This document shows positions 16,152-24,859 of a DNA stretch of 59,485 nucleotides, piece after piece. Under the pieces are notes generated by a model. The model did not search any database, was not told where the DNA came from, and saw only the letters and a program-made list of their open reading frames with translations. The stretch is from Pseudonocardiaceae bacterium (GTDB lineage Bacteria; Actinomycetota; Actinomycetes; Mycobacteriales; Pseudonocardiaceae). The stretch is from positions 1 to 59,485 of the forward strand of contig WHSZ01000034.1 of assembly GCA_009379845.1 (NCBI GenBank), read 5' to 3'. A program made the position numbers and the translations under genes. The number at the start of each line of letters is the position of its first letter. Position 1 is the first letter of the stretch.

Positions 16152-17174
16152 TCAGCGGGCGGCGGCTCGCAGCGGCGCGCCGACCGCGTGGAGATGGTCG
16201 AGCACATAGCCATAGGAGCGCAGCAACCCGCACTGGCTGTACTCGATGTCGCGCCCGGCGCAGAACTCGCGCACCACCGCCTGCGCATGACGCAGGTTCG
16301 GGCGCGGCATGCTGGGGAACAGGTGGTGTTCGATCTGGTAGTTCAACCCACCCAACGCGAAGTCCACCAATGGCCCGCCGCGTACGTTGCGGGACGTGAG
16401 GACCTGCTTGCGCAGAAAATCCAGCTTGTGGCCTTCCTGCAAGGTCGGCATTCCCTTGTGGTTGGGGGCAAACGAGCATCCCATATAGACGCCCCACAGC
16501 CCCTGGTGCACCGCGATGAACACCAGCCCGGTGAGTGGCGATAGCACGATGAACACGGCAGCCAAGTACGCGCCGATATGACCGAGCAACAGGGCCTTTT
16601 CCAGGCGGCGCGCCTTTACTTCCCTCCGCCACACCGATTGGACGCTGGACCAGTGCAGGTTCAGCCCCTCGAGCAGTAGCAGCGGAAAGAAGAAGAACGC
16701 CTGATACTTCGCCAACCAGCGGAGAACTCCACGCGTGGCGCGACTTTGTCCCTCGCTGAAGGCCAGCACGGGAACGTCGAGATCGGGATCCTCACTCTCG
16801 TGGTTGGGGTTGGCGTGATGGCGGTTGTGTTTGCCGATCCACCAGCCGTAGCTGAGGCCGACCAGCCCGCCGTGCAGCCGCCCGATCACATCGTTGGCAC
16901 GGCGGGTGCGGAAGATCTGCTTGTGACCGGCGTCGTGACCGATGAAGGACAGCTGGGTGAAGATCAGCGCGAAGAACGCGGCCAGGAACAATTGCCACCA
17001 CGAGTCACCGAGGTAGGCGAACGCCACCCAGCCGCCCCCGAAGGCCAAGATGTTGAGGACGATCCGCACCGCGTAGTAGCGATGTCGTCGATCAAGTAAA
17101 CCGAGCTGCTTGATAGTGCGTGACAGCTCGGCGAAGTCACTGCCTTGCCGGTCATGGGTTACCAACGAAGTCAT
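16152..17174 (-). CDS. Membrane fatty acid desaturase (340 aa)
   Basis: All three histidine boxes are present: HDAGH at 80-84, HNRHH at 116-120 and QIEHH at 280-284. The Gln in place of the first His of the third box is typical of front-end (delta-6-like) acyl desaturases. Four hydrophobic helices flank the boxes as in the family. No N-terminal cytochrome b5 domain is present, so electrons must come from a separate ferredoxin or b5. The ATG at 17174 has GGGAGG six bases upstream. The enzyme would introduce double bonds in acyl chains at the cytoplasmic membrane. Confidence 0.9.
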   Translation of the reverse strand: MTSLVTHDRQGSDFAELSRTIKQLGLLDRRHRYYAVRIVLNILAFGGGWVAFAYLGDSWWQLFLAAFFALIFTQLSFIGHDAGHKQIFRTRRANDVIGRLHGGLVGLSYGWWIGKHNRHHANPNHESEDPDLDVPVLAFSEGQSRATRGVLRWLAKYQAFFFFPLLLLEGLNLHWSSVQSVWRREVKARRLEKALLLGHIGAYLAAVFIVLSPLTGLVFIAVHQGLWGVYMGCSFAPNHKGMPTLQEGHKLDFLRKQVLTSRNVRGGPLVDFALGGLNYQIEHHLFPSMPRPNLRHAQAVVREFCAGRDIEYSQCGLLRSYGYVLDHLHAVGAPLRAAAR

Positions 17175-17362
17175 ACCGGGCCTCCCTGTCGCGCCCACTT
17201 TTGCGCGCCGGGGTCCCGGGCGAGTTGGCATCGCGATGTCGCGATCTTTCAAGGATGCCAGGTTACCGCGCGCACCGGCAACCGAACGGCTGGTGAACTA
17301 AAGCTCATCGGGCGTCAAACGGTGCGGGCGGGCGAGCCGGCCGCCGCACTACTGGTCCCGCG

Positions 17363-18382
17363 TTACCGGATCGCGACGGCGTTGGCAGGCGAGCCGACGC
17401 CGCCGGTGAGGTTGAGTGGCTTGGCGACCAGCATGCAGTCCCACCGGCCGTCCGCGGCGCATCTCCCGGCGAGCTCGTCGAGCGCCCACAGCTCGCCGAG
17501 CACCATGCCGAGCAGTGGGATGAGTACCCGGTGCATCAGTCCGGTGTGCCCGCTCCTTGAGAGCACGCCACTGCGTTCCGCGTCGCTGACGAACGGCGAA
17601 TCCTCCGGGGGCGGCCAAGCCTCCACCGCGAAGTTGTCCATCGCGACCATGGAGAACTGGTTGTCCCACAACCATTCCACCATGTCGTGGCTCTGCTCGA
17701 GGCCTGGACACCGAAGCGGGTCGATGTTGCGCTCCCGCTCCCGAGGGCCGAGCTCGTACAGGTGATGGGTAAGCCAACCGATGCGGATCATCAGAATGTC
17801 GCCTGCCCGCAACTCGACCTTCTGCTCCCTGGCGGCGCCCGCCACCACGGAAACCGGTATCGGCTGGCCGGTATCGTGATCGATCGGGGTACCCCGGCCC
17901 CGTAGGTAGCGGTCCACGTCCACAAGCACTCCCCGGCCAACGATGCCGTGGTCGGCGAACCGGTTGATCCCGAGGAACGGCTCGCCTTCCACGAAGCGTT
18001 CCGGATCGGCACCGTTGTAGAAACCCGCGTCCGGATTGCCGATGTGCCGCAGCCCGTCCAGCTGGCTGCTCGACTGGGTATAGAAACCGTCGAGATACTC
18101 GTCCCGCTGGTACGGATTAGTGCCGAACATGTTGTGCCGCACCGGTTTCCGGGTCGGAATGAGGGCCGGCGTCAGCGCGTCCAGCGGAAGATCCAGGTTG
18201 ACAGCCTCACCGTTACGCACCAGGCCGGTGGCCGCGCGCACCCGCTCGGGCGTGAGGTGGTTGAGCGTGCCAAGCTCGTCATCCGCGCCGAACACGCCCC
18301 AGGCCGAACCCGGCGGCGCGTCCCGCCGGTTTCGGAGTTCCGCGTAGCTGGGGAAATGTCCGTCGCCGTTCGCCATCCTCAT
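17363..18382 (-). CDS. Cyclase-family hydrolase, kynurenine-formamidase-like fold (339 aa)
   Basis: The metal-binding motif of the cyclase/formamidase family is recognisable as QLDGLRHIGN, and a later HDMVEWLWDNQ segment and conserved D/E residues support the fold. Length (about 340) fits the longer class of these proteins in actinomycetes, whose substrates are mostly unknown; polyketide cyclisation or amide hydrolysis are both possible. Two ATGs (18382 and 18376) are equally plausible starts, since an AGGCGG site lies close before both. The gene is monocistronic in appearance, divergent from the copper ATPase. Confidence 0.78.
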   Translation of the reverse strand: MRMANGDGHFPSYAELRNRRDAPPGSAWGVFGADDELGTLNHLTPERVRAATGLVRNGEAVNLDLPLDALTPALIPTRKPVRHNMFGTNPYQRDEYLDGFYTQSSSQLDGLRHIGNPDAGFYNGADPERFVEGEPFLGINRFADHGIVGRGVLVDVDRYLRGRGTPIDHDTGQPIPVSVVAGAAREQKVELRAGDILMIRIGWLTHHLYELGPRERERNIDPLRCPGLEQSHDMVEWLWDNQFSMVAMDNFAVEAWPPPEDSPFVSDAERSGVLSRSGHTGLMHRVLIPLLGMVLGELWALDELAGRCAADGRWDCMLVAKPLNLTGGVGSPANAVAIR

Positions 18383-18517
18383 TGACCGCCTGCCCAGATT
18401 CCGTGTGACTCGTTCGGGCGTCGGTAATCTCGCCCGAAATCCTTCGACTGTCAACTCGCACCACCCGCCAGGTAGCCCGCGGGAGCACCCACATCCGGTG
18501 ACTCGCCTCGCTTGCAT

Positions 18518-18534
18518 ATACCCCTAGTGGGTAT
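18518..18534 (+). promoter_or_regulatory. CsoR-like copper operator/promoter palindrome
   Basis: ATACCC-CTAGT-GGGTAT is a perfect 6-bp inverted repeat, 28 bases before the copper ATPase start. CsoR-family repressors bind closely similar TACCC/GGGTA palindromes in actinomycetes. TATTAT at 18532-18537 overlaps it and could be the -10 box, which would place the operator in the promoter. No csoR gene is in the window. Confidence 0.65.
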
Positions 18535-18562
18535 TATCGTCGGGACGGCGAAGGAGGAGCCA

Positions 18563-20620
18563 ATGGACGAGCCCGGCGAGCACCAGCACGGATCGGTCGC
18601 GGTCGCGGAGCAACAGGACCACCAGCACGGCCACGGTCACGGCGGTCATGGCGATCACGCGGCGCAGTTCAGGGACCGCTTCTGGTTGAGCCTGGCGCTG
18701 TCGATTCCGACCGTCGCGGCCAGCCAGATGGTCGGCGAGCTGTTCGGTTATGAGGTGCCCTCGTGGGCGGGCTGGGTGGCTCCGGTCCTGGGCACCGTGG
18801 TCTTCTGCTACGGCGGCTGGCCGTTCCTCACCGGAGCGGTTGGCGAGCTACGTGGCCGGCAGCCCGGGATGATGACGCTGGTCGCACTGGCGATCACGGT
18901 GGCGTTCGTGGCAAGCGGCCTCACCACGCTGGGCGTCGCCGGATTGCGGCTGGACTTCTGGTGGGAGCTCGCACTGCTCGTGGTGATCATGCTGCTCGGC
19001 CACTGGCTGGAGATGCGCGCACTCGGACAGGCTTCCGGGGCGCTTGAGGCCCTCGCCGAGCTGCTGCCGGACAACGCCGAGCGCATTGAGGAAGGCGGCG
19101 AGGTGCGGTCGGTGTCGCTGGCCGAACTCCGGGTCGGTGACACCGTGCTGGTTCGCTCGGGTGCCCGCGTCCCGGCCGACGGCAGCGTCACCGACGGCAG
19201 CGCCGAGGTGGATGAGTCGATGGTCACCGGCGAATCGCGCGCGGTCCGGCGGGAGCCGGGCGATCGGGTGGTCGCCGGCACGGTGGCCACGGACTCCGCG
19301 ATCCGGGTGCGCGTGGGCGCGGTCGGCGAGGACACCGCGCTGGCCGGGATCCAACGGCTGGTTGCCGATGCGCAGAGCTCCCGATCCCGCGCGCAGGCGC
19401 TGGCCGACCGGGCTGCCGCGCTGCTGTTCTGGTTCGCGCTGACCGCCGGCGCCCTCACGGCCACCATCTGGCTGCTCATCGGCGATGCCACCACGGCGGT
19501 GGAACGCACCGTGACGGTGTTGGTGATCGCCTGCCCGCACGCCCTCGGGCTGGCGATCCCGCTGGTGATCGCCATTTCCACGAGCCTGTCGGCCAGGAAC
19601 GGGATCCTGGTGAAAGACCGGCTCGCGCTGGAGCGGATGCGCACCGTCGACGCGGTGCTGTTCGACAAGACCGGCACCCTGACCAAGGGCCGTCCGACCG
19701 TCACCGGCACCCTCGCCGTCCAGGGCGTCCCCGAAGCCGAGGTGCTGGCACTCGCGGCCGCAGCGGAGCGGGACTCCGAACACCCGCTGGCCAGGGCCAT
19801 CGTGGAGGCGGCCGAGACACGCGGCGAGGTGCCGCGGGCAACGGAGTTCACCTCGCTCACCGGACGTGGGGTCGCGGCCACCGTACGCGGTCAGCGGATC
19901 GCGGTCGGGGGACCGGCGCTGCTCCGCGAGCGTGCGGTCTCGCTCCCTGACGAGCTGACCGGCCGCACGGACAGCTGGGCCGAGCGGGGCGCCGCGGTGC
20001 TGCACGTGCTGCGTGACGACGCGGTGATCGGGGCAGTGGCCCTTGCCGACGAGATCCGCGCGGAATCCCGGCAGGCCGTGGACGCGCTGCACGCCGCGGG
20101 GGTGCGGGTCGTGATGATCACCGGCGACGCGCGCAACGTTGCCGAGGCGGTCGCCGCCGACCTCGGTGTGGACGAGGTGTTCGCCGAGGTGCTGCCCGAG
20201 GACAAGGACGCCGCCGTCACCGAACTGCAGCAGCGGGGGCAACGGGTCGCGATGGTTGGCGACGGTGTCAACGACGCGCCCGCGCTGGCCAGGGCGGACG
20301 TCGGCATCGCGATCGGCGCGGGAACGGACGTGGCGATCGAGTCCGCGGGCGTCGTGCTGGCCTCCGACGACCCGAGGGGCGTGCTGTCCGCCCGCCGGCT
20401 GTCGGTCGCCAGCTACCGCAAGATGTGGCAGAACCTGACCTGGGCCACCGGCTACAACCTGCTATCCGTGCCGCTGGCCGCCGGTGTGCTGGCAGGGATC
20501 GGGTTCACGCTGGCTCCCGCTGCTGGCGCGGTCGCGATGAGCCTGTCCACCATCGTGGTAGCACTCAACGCCCAGTTGCTCCGCCGGCTCGACCTGCGGC
20601 CGGTGACGGGCCGGACGTAG
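18563..20620 (+). CDS. copB: CopB-type P1B ATPase, copper/silver efflux (685 aa)
   Basis: The N-terminus is His-rich (HQHGHGHGGHGDH) with no CxxC metal-binding domain, and the membrane metal site is CPH at 324-326; this combination marks the P1B-3 (CopB) class rather than CPC CopA. TGES (222-225), the phosphorylation motif DKTGT with D368, and MVGDGVND are intact. About eight membrane helices are visible. The ATG at 18563 has AGGAGG eight bases upstream. The CsoR-like palindrome upstream suggests induction by copper. It should pump Cu(II)/Ag out of the cytoplasm. Confidence 0.92.
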   Translation: MDEPGEHQHGSVAVAEQQDHQHGHGHGGHGDHAAQFRDRFWLSLALSIPTVAASQMVGELFGYEVPSWAGWVAPVLGTVVFCYGGWPFLTGAVGELRGRQPGMMTLVALAITVAFVASGLTTLGVAGLRLDFWWELALLVVIMLLGHWLEMRALGQASGALEALAELLPDNAERIEEGGEVRSVSLAELRVGDTVLVRSGARVPADGSVTDGSAEVDESMVTGESRAVRREPGDRVVAGTVATDSAIRVRVGAVGEDTALAGIQRLVADAQSSRSRAQALADRAAALLFWFALTAGALTATIWLLIGDATTAVERTVTVLVIACPHALGLAIPLVIAISTSLSARNGILVKDRLALERMRTVDAVLFDKTGTLTKGRPTVTGTLAVQGVPEAEVLALAAAAERDSEHPLARAIVEAAETRGEVPRATEFTSLTGRGVAATVRGQRIAVGGPALLRERAVSLPDELTGRTDSWAERGAAVLHVLRDDAVIGAVALADEIRAESRQAVDALHAAGVRVVMITGDARNVAEAVAADLGVDEVFAEVLPEDKDAAVTELQQRGQRVAMVGDGVNDAPALARADVGIAIGAGTDVAIESAGVVLASDDPRGVLSARRLSVASYRKMWQNLTWATGYNLLSVPLAAGVLAGIGFTLAPAAGAVAMSLSTIVVALNAQLLRRLDLRPVTGRT

Positions 20621-20792
20621 TCGGAAGTAGGACGCGCCACAGATCGCTGCGCCGGTAACCCACCGTCGGGTAGTCTCACCACGTCGTCATGCTGCGGCGT
20701 GACCCGGCGGTGGGGCTCGCCGGCCAATCGTGGCATCGCCACCAACGGTCCCTGTCCGGTGCGAAGAGTGCTGCGCGGGGACGGGAGACGCG

Positions 20793-21263
20793 ATGACCGG
20801 GGCCGGCCAACGAACGGATGTGTTGCACGCCCGCCGCACCGCGCCGCGCGCCCGGCAGTGGGATGTGGTGCTCGCGGTCGCCGCGGGGGGCGCGCTCGGC
20901 AGCATCGCCCGCTACGGGTTGTCCCTCGTCGTGCCGCACGAGCCGGGTCAGTTCCCGGTTGCCACGTTGCTCGCCAATATCGGCGGTTGCCTCGCGATCG
21001 GTGTGCTGATGGCGGTGATCACCGAAGCGACCGCGCCGCACCGGCTGCTTCGCCCGTTTCTTGGCATCGGGTTCCTCGGCGGTTTCACCACCTTGTCCAC
21101 CTATGTCGTGGAAACCATCGATTCGGTACGTACCGGCCACCCCGTCATGGCCGTCAGCTACCTGCTCGGCACGGTCGTTGCCTGCCTGCTCTCGGTGGTG
21201 TTGGGTTTACTCGTGACCAGGTCAGCGCTGACTCGCGGCCGCTCGGCAGTGGGCAGGAGGTAG
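20793..21263 (+). CDS. crcB: Fluoride channel CrcB/Fluc, first subunit (156 aa)
   Basis: Four hydrophobic helices are present, with GGALGSIARYGLS, the NIGGC segment in the second helix and GFLGGFTTLSTY, all typical Fluc signatures. An N-terminal 25-residue basic extension precedes the first helix. A GGGAG site lies just upstream of the ATG. It heads a three-gene operon with a DUF190 gene and a second crcB. In organisms with two crcB genes the proteins pair as a heterodimer that exports fluoride. Confidence 0.9.
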   Translation: MTGAGQRTDVLHARRTAPRARQWDVVLAVAAGGALGSIARYGLSLVVPHEPGQFPVATLLANIGGCLAIGVLMAVITEATAPHRLLRPFLGIGFLGGFTTLSTYVVETIDSVRTGHPVMAVSYLLGTVVACLLSVVLGLLVTRSALTRGRSAVGRR

Positions 21264-21266
21264 TCG

Positions 21267-21620
21267 ATGAGGCTCTCCGGCAAGGCGATGCGGCTGACCG
21301 TGTACGTCGGCGAGGACGACATCTGGCATCACCAACCGCTGTACCACGAGATCGTGCGGCGGGCACGGGAGGCCGGCCTCGCGGGGGCATCGGTGCTGCG
21401 CGGCATCGAGGGCTACGGCGCGAGCTCGCTGATCCACACCGCTCGCCTGCTTTCGCTGTCCCAAGACCTGCCGGTCGCGGTCGTGATCATCGACAACGAG
21501 GAGCTGATCAGGGGATTCCTCCCGCAGCTCGATGAGCTCGTCGACGAGGGACTGGTGACGCTGGAAGAGATCGAGGTAATCCGGTACGTCGGCCGGGCGG
21601 GCCAGGAGAACGCGCGGTGA
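21267..21620 (+). CDS. DUF190 protein of the fluoride operon (117 aa)
   Basis: The small soluble protein shows the DUF190 pattern: an N-terminal strand [13 protein letters not shown], a P-II-like [18 protein letters not shown] segment and [22 protein letters not shown]. The fold is P-II/GlnB-like. DUF190 genes recur between crcB genes, which suggests a regulatory or sensing role in fluoride export, not yet defined. It follows crcB by three bases with AGGAGG before the ATG, and its stop overlaps the next GTG start. Confidence 0.87.
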   Translation: MRLSGKAMRLTVYVGEDDIWHHQPLYHEIVRRAREAGLAGASVLRGIEGYGASSLIHTARLLSLSQDLPVAVVIIDNEELIRGFLPQLDELVDEGLVTLEEIEVIRYVGRAGQENAR

Positions 21621-21991
21621 CCGTGCTTCTCGTCGCGGTGGGCGGCGCGGCCGGCGCGAGCCTTCGGTATCTGATCGATCGGCGCGTGCAGCGCGCACAC
21701 GATTCGGTGTTCCCGTGGGGCACGTTCCTTGTCAACGTGCTCGGCTCGTTGATTCTCGGCATGCTCGCCGGGTTGGCGTTGTTCGGCTCGGATCCCGAGC
21801 CGGTGCGGATGCTGGTGGGAATCGGCCTGTGCGGGTCGCTCACCACGTACAGTACGTTCGGCTACGAGACGATTCGACTGTTCAGTGAACGTGCGCGGCT
21901 GCTCGCGGTTGTCAACGTCATGGTCACGGTGCTGACCGGATTCGCGGCTGCCGCAACGGGTTTGTTGATCGCGGCACTGTTGACGGCATGA
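21617..21991 (+). CDS. crcB: Fluoride channel CrcB/Fluc, second subunit (124 aa)
   Basis: Four short membrane helices carry [31 protein letters not shown] and [15 protein letters not shown], the canonical Fluc motifs with the central Asn and the Phe-box Tyr/Phe. It starts at GTG overlapping the DUF190 stop codon (GTGA at 21617-21620), so translation is coupled. It lacks the N-terminal extension of the first subunit. The two subunits differ enough to suggest an obligate heterodimer. Confidence 0.9.
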   Translation: MTVLLVAVGGAAGASLRYLIDRRVQRAHDSVFPWGTFLVNVLGSLILGMLAGLALFGSDPEPVRMLVGIGLCGSLTTYSTFGYETIRLFSERARLLAVVNVMVTVLTGFAAAATGLLIAALLTA

Positions 21992-22022
21992 ACGTCGGGA
22001 AACTGTCGGATAACTGAAATCG

Positions 22023-22117
22023 GACTACTCAAATTTATCATGTGAGTGACAAAAAATAAGTTGAGTAGTCGATTGGTGACACACTTGCGGCTAATTTCCG
22101 ATACGTCGAGTGTCACC
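22023..22117. repeat. Two consecutive large inverted repeats in an AT-rich patch
   Basis: GACTACTCAA (22023-22032) is perfectly inverted as TTGAGTAGTC (22061-22070) with a 28-base gap. Directly after it GGTGACAC (22075-22082) is inverted as GTGTCACC (22110-22117) with a 27-base gap. The patch is markedly AT-richer than its surroundings and lies between the fluoride operon and the PucR-type gene. It may be a regulator-binding region or a pair of hairpins in RNA. Confidence 0.6.
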
Positions 22118-22188
22118 TCACAATGACAGTGGGCCAACACGCCTTGCTTGGCGAACGGCGCGTGCTCTGGGGACGTTTAGGAGCTGCG

Positions 22189-23559
22189 ATGAAAACTGGC
22201 CGAGTATCCGGTGGAATCGTGTCCTCGGCTGTGCTGCCTCGTCGACTTGCCGACATGCTCCGGCCCGAGCTGTCCAGCCTTGCGGTGGAAATCATCGATG
22301 AGATACGAACCCTCATCCCGGAATACCGCCGACCGCTGGAAAGTGCCTACGGCAAGTCGATCCGCGCCGGCGTGGAACACGCCATGACGCTGTTCGTGGA
22401 CCAGATCGCCGATCCCACCGTGTCCAAAACCCAGGCGCACGATGTACACCGCCGATTAGGGCAAAACGAGATGCGTGAGGGCCGCAGCTTGGACAGCTTG
22501 CAGGCGGCCTATCGAGCCGGGACTCGTGTTGCCTGGCAGCGAATCATGCGGGTGGGCAAGAAAAGCGGGCTGTCGTCCGCGGTGATGTCCCAACTTGCCG
22601 ATTCGTTGCTGGCGTTCATGGACGAGCTGGCATCGGTCGCGCTGGACGGTTACCTGGAAGCGAAGGCGCACAGTACCGAGGCGATCGAAACCTGGCGGCG
22701 AAGACTTCTGCAGCTGATCCTGGAACGGCCGTCGGTACCGACCGAGGCGATCGTCGAACTCGCGCAGCTGACCGGATGGCCGATGCCCGAGCAGGCGACA
22801 CCGATCGCGACGACTCCGCTGCCGAATGTCGGGCAATCCCACCGTTGCCCGGAACTGGACGACGAAATACTCGCGGATCTGGACGGAATCGAGCCGCATC
22901 TGCTGATTCCCGGCGAGCTGACCGATGCTCGGCTGGCGACCGTGCGAGCCGCGCTGCCGGACTGCCGGCTGTCCGTCGGTCCCTGCGTACCGCTGGATTC
23001 CGCGTCCGATTCGCTGCGCTGGGCGCGGCGTGCGCTGGCCGCGGTCGAGGACGGATTGATCGCGAACGGCGGCCAGGTGACGTGGGCGGAGCGGCACCTG
23101 TGCACCTTGCTGCTGCATTCGGAGGACAGCCTGGTAGCGCGGTTGCGCGAACAACTGCTGGCTCCGTTGCACGGGCTTACCGACAAGCAGCAGGAAAGGC
23201 TGATCGAGACGCTGCACGCATGGCTGGAAACGCAGGGCACCGTAACCGCGATGGCGGAACGGCTGAAGGTGCACACACAGACCGTGCGGTATCGCATGCG
23301 CCAGTTGGAGGCGACGTTCGGCGATCGCCTCGCGGACCCGGACGCCCGGTTCGAGATGCAGCTCATCTTGCGTGCCGGATCGGCGGCCCGATCGGCGACC
23401 ACCCGTCCCCCCAACGGACATGGCTGGGAGCATCATCGGGTGCCGTCGGCGCTTACCCCGCCGCGCGAGGAGCGGCACCACGATGAGTGGCTGTCCCGTC
23501 GCATCCTCGGCCCGTCGTCCTCGGTCATCATCATCGACCACCGAGACACCCGTCGCTGA
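22189..23559 (+). CDS. PucR/CdaR-type transcriptional regulator (456 aa)
   Basis: The C-terminus has the PucR-type helix-turn-helix: a WLETQGTVTAMAERLKVH segment followed by TQTVRYRMRQLEATFG. The long N-terminal region is helical and resembles the RsbRD/GGDEF-like sensory part common in actinobacterial PucR proteins. The ATG at 22189 has TAGGAG just upstream; an earlier frame start at 22123 lacks one. The last 50 residues (RSATTRPP onward) look disordered. It is convergent with the mce operon, whose distal end lies 70 bases away, and members of this class often sit next to mce loci, so it may regulate it. Confidence 0.83.
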   Translation: MKTGRVSGGIVSSAVLPRRLADMLRPELSSLAVEIIDEIRTLIPEYRRPLESAYGKSIRAGVEHAMTLFVDQIADPTVSKTQAHDVHRRLGQNEMREGRSLDSLQAAYRAGTRVAWQRIMRVGKKSGLSSAVMSQLADSLLAFMDELASVALDGYLEAKAHSTEAIETWRRRLLQLILERPSVPTEAIVELAQLTGWPMPEQATPIATTPLPNVGQSHRCPELDDEILADLDGIEPHLLIPGELTDARLATVRAALPDCRLSVGPCVPLDSASDSLRWARRALAAVEDGLIANGGQVTWAERHLCTLLLHSEDSLVARLREQLLAPLHGLTDKQQERLIETLHAWLETQGTVTAMAERLKVHTQTVRYRMRQLEATFGDRLADPDARFEMQLILRAGSAARSATTRPPNGHGWEHHRVPSALTPPREERHHDEWLSRRILGPSSSVIIIDHRDTRR

Positions 23560-23571
23560 CCGCTCGCATGT

Positions 23572-23605
23572 GGGTAACCCATTACCCCAATTTGCCTCCA
23601 AATTG
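23572..23605. terminator. Bidirectional terminator-like pair of hairpins
   Basis: GGGTAA-CCCA-TTACCC (23572-23587) and CAATTTG-CCTC-CAAATTG (23588-23605) lie back to back between the convergent PucR-type gene and the last mce operon gene. Neither is followed by a long T-run, but the position between two gene ends suits a two-way terminator. Confidence 0.45.
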
Positions 23606-23628
23606 CGGTACCCCGCGGCAGCTGTCGA

Positions 23629-24264
23629 TCACGGGAGGTCGATTTCGGTGATCAGCCAGGAGTCGCCGTGCCGTTCGGCGGTGACCGAGAGCTGCGCCGC
23701 GGCGCTGCTGTTCGAATCGTTGCCCCCGCCACCGTCCGCTCGGCTCGCCGACTGGTCGAGGAATACGAGCAGCCGCGCGCGATCGTCGGTCAGCGTTTTC
23801 ATACCCGAGCGCACCACCCGGGTGGTGACCATGATCCGCTGCTTCGGGGCCAACTCGCGTACCTGGTCGAACAGCGCGTTGTAGGTCTCCAGCGCCTGCC
23901 CGCGCAACCCGTTCTTCGCCGCCTGCTCGGTCGCCTCGGTTTTGTCGAACGAGTAGGAAAACACCTTGTTCAACGAGTTGCTGACCGCTGCGTTGACCTC
24001 CGCCGTCGCCTCCGCGTCCACCAATGCCTGGTTGTCGGCCGACTCCGAGGAGCGCAGCGCGTACGCCCGCACGGTGCTCCACGCACCGAAACCGGTGAGC
24101 AACACGGCCACCACGATAAGCAGTACCGGCAGCCGGCGCCCACGCCACGCGGATCGCACCCACCCACCGTCTACCGTGGAACGGTCCGCCTCGGTGGTCC
24201 CGTCCGCCGGCGGCTCGGCGACGTCTGCTTCGTTCGCCACCGCTTCGGCTTCCGTGCTGGACAT
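23629..24264 (-). CDS. Mce-associated membrane protein (211 aa)
   Basis: An acidic cytoplasmic N-terminus of about 50 residues leads to one membrane helix (RLPVLLIVVAVLLTGFGAW) and an extracytoplasmic alpha/beta domain ending WLITEIDLP. This is the layout of Mas proteins that follow mce genes and stabilise the Mce complex. AAGGAG lies upstream of the ATG. It is the last gene of the operon and is separated from the previous gene by 22 bases. Confidence 0.83.
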   Translation of the reverse strand: MSSTEAEAVANEADVAEPPADGTTEADRSTVDGGWVRSAWRGRRLPVLLIVVAVLLTGFGAWSTVRAYALRSSESADNQALVDAEATAEVNAAVSNSLNKVFSYSFDKTEATEQAAKNGLRGQALETYNALFDQVRELAPKQRIMVTTRVVRSGMKTLTDDRARLLVFLDQSASRADGGGGNDSNSSAAAQLSVTAERHGDSWLITEIDLP

Positions 24265-24286
24265 GGTGCACGCTCCTTGTAGGCGG

Positions 24287-24859
24287 TCAGGAATTGCCGA
24301 CGGGTACCTGATCGAGGGCGCTGAGCTTCCAGCCACCGTCGGTACGGGCCAGCTGCACGGTAAACCTGTTGCGCTGGCTGGTTGGCTCGCTGCCCTGCTC
24401 GGACACCGTGATCTCCACCGATGCCAACATCGTCGCGGTGCCGGCGTCCAGATCCAGCTCGGTGACCGCGGCATCTAGCACCTTGCCGTTGGCCACCGTT
24501 TTGGCTTCCCGAAGGGATTTCTTCGTTTTCGCGTCGGTGCTGGCGAGCTCGTCCCGCAGCGCCCCGGTGGATGACGCCAGCCATCGGGCGATTCCCTTGT
24601 CCACATTGTCGTGGTCAAGGGTGGTCAACTCGATGACGTGTTGCCGGCCGGCCCGCAGCACCTCGTCGCGTGCGCTGGCGTACTCCAGCGAGTCGTCGTT
24701 CGACGCGCTGATCCACGACCAACCCGCCCAGCCCACGAACACCGCGGCGAACGCGAGTATCGCGATGGCGACGGCGAGGAACCCGTTCCGGCCTCGCCGG
24801 CTGTCCGCGGTGTCACCGGTTTCGGGTGCGTCTACGTCGGAAGCTATTTCGGAAGCCAC
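24287..24859 (-). CDS. Mce-associated membrane protein (190 aa)
   Basis: It has the same plan as the following gene: a charged N-terminus, one membrane helix (GFLAVAIAILAFAAVFVGWAGW) and an outer domain ending with GGWKLSALDQVPVG, typical of Mas/SnoaL-like Mce partners. The GTG start at 24859 has GGAGG seven bases upstream and overlaps the mceF stop by 16 bases. A longer open frame upstream lies antiparallel to nothing useful and overlaps mceF, so it is rejected. Confidence 0.83.
   Translation of the reverse strand: MASEIASDVDAPETGDTADSRRGRNGFLAVAIAILAFAAVFVGWAGWSWISASNDDSLEYASARDEVLRAGRQHVIELTTLDHDNVDKGIARWLASSTGALRDELASTDAKTKKSLREAKTVANGKVLDAAVTELDLDAGTATMLASVEITVSEQGSEPTSQRNRFTVQLARTDGGWKLSALDQVPVGNS

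Noticed and set aside
20621..20792. A fluoride riboswitch before crcB
   Set aside because: I looked for the conserved GGNGATG and CTGATG segments and the pseudoknot pattern and did not find them.
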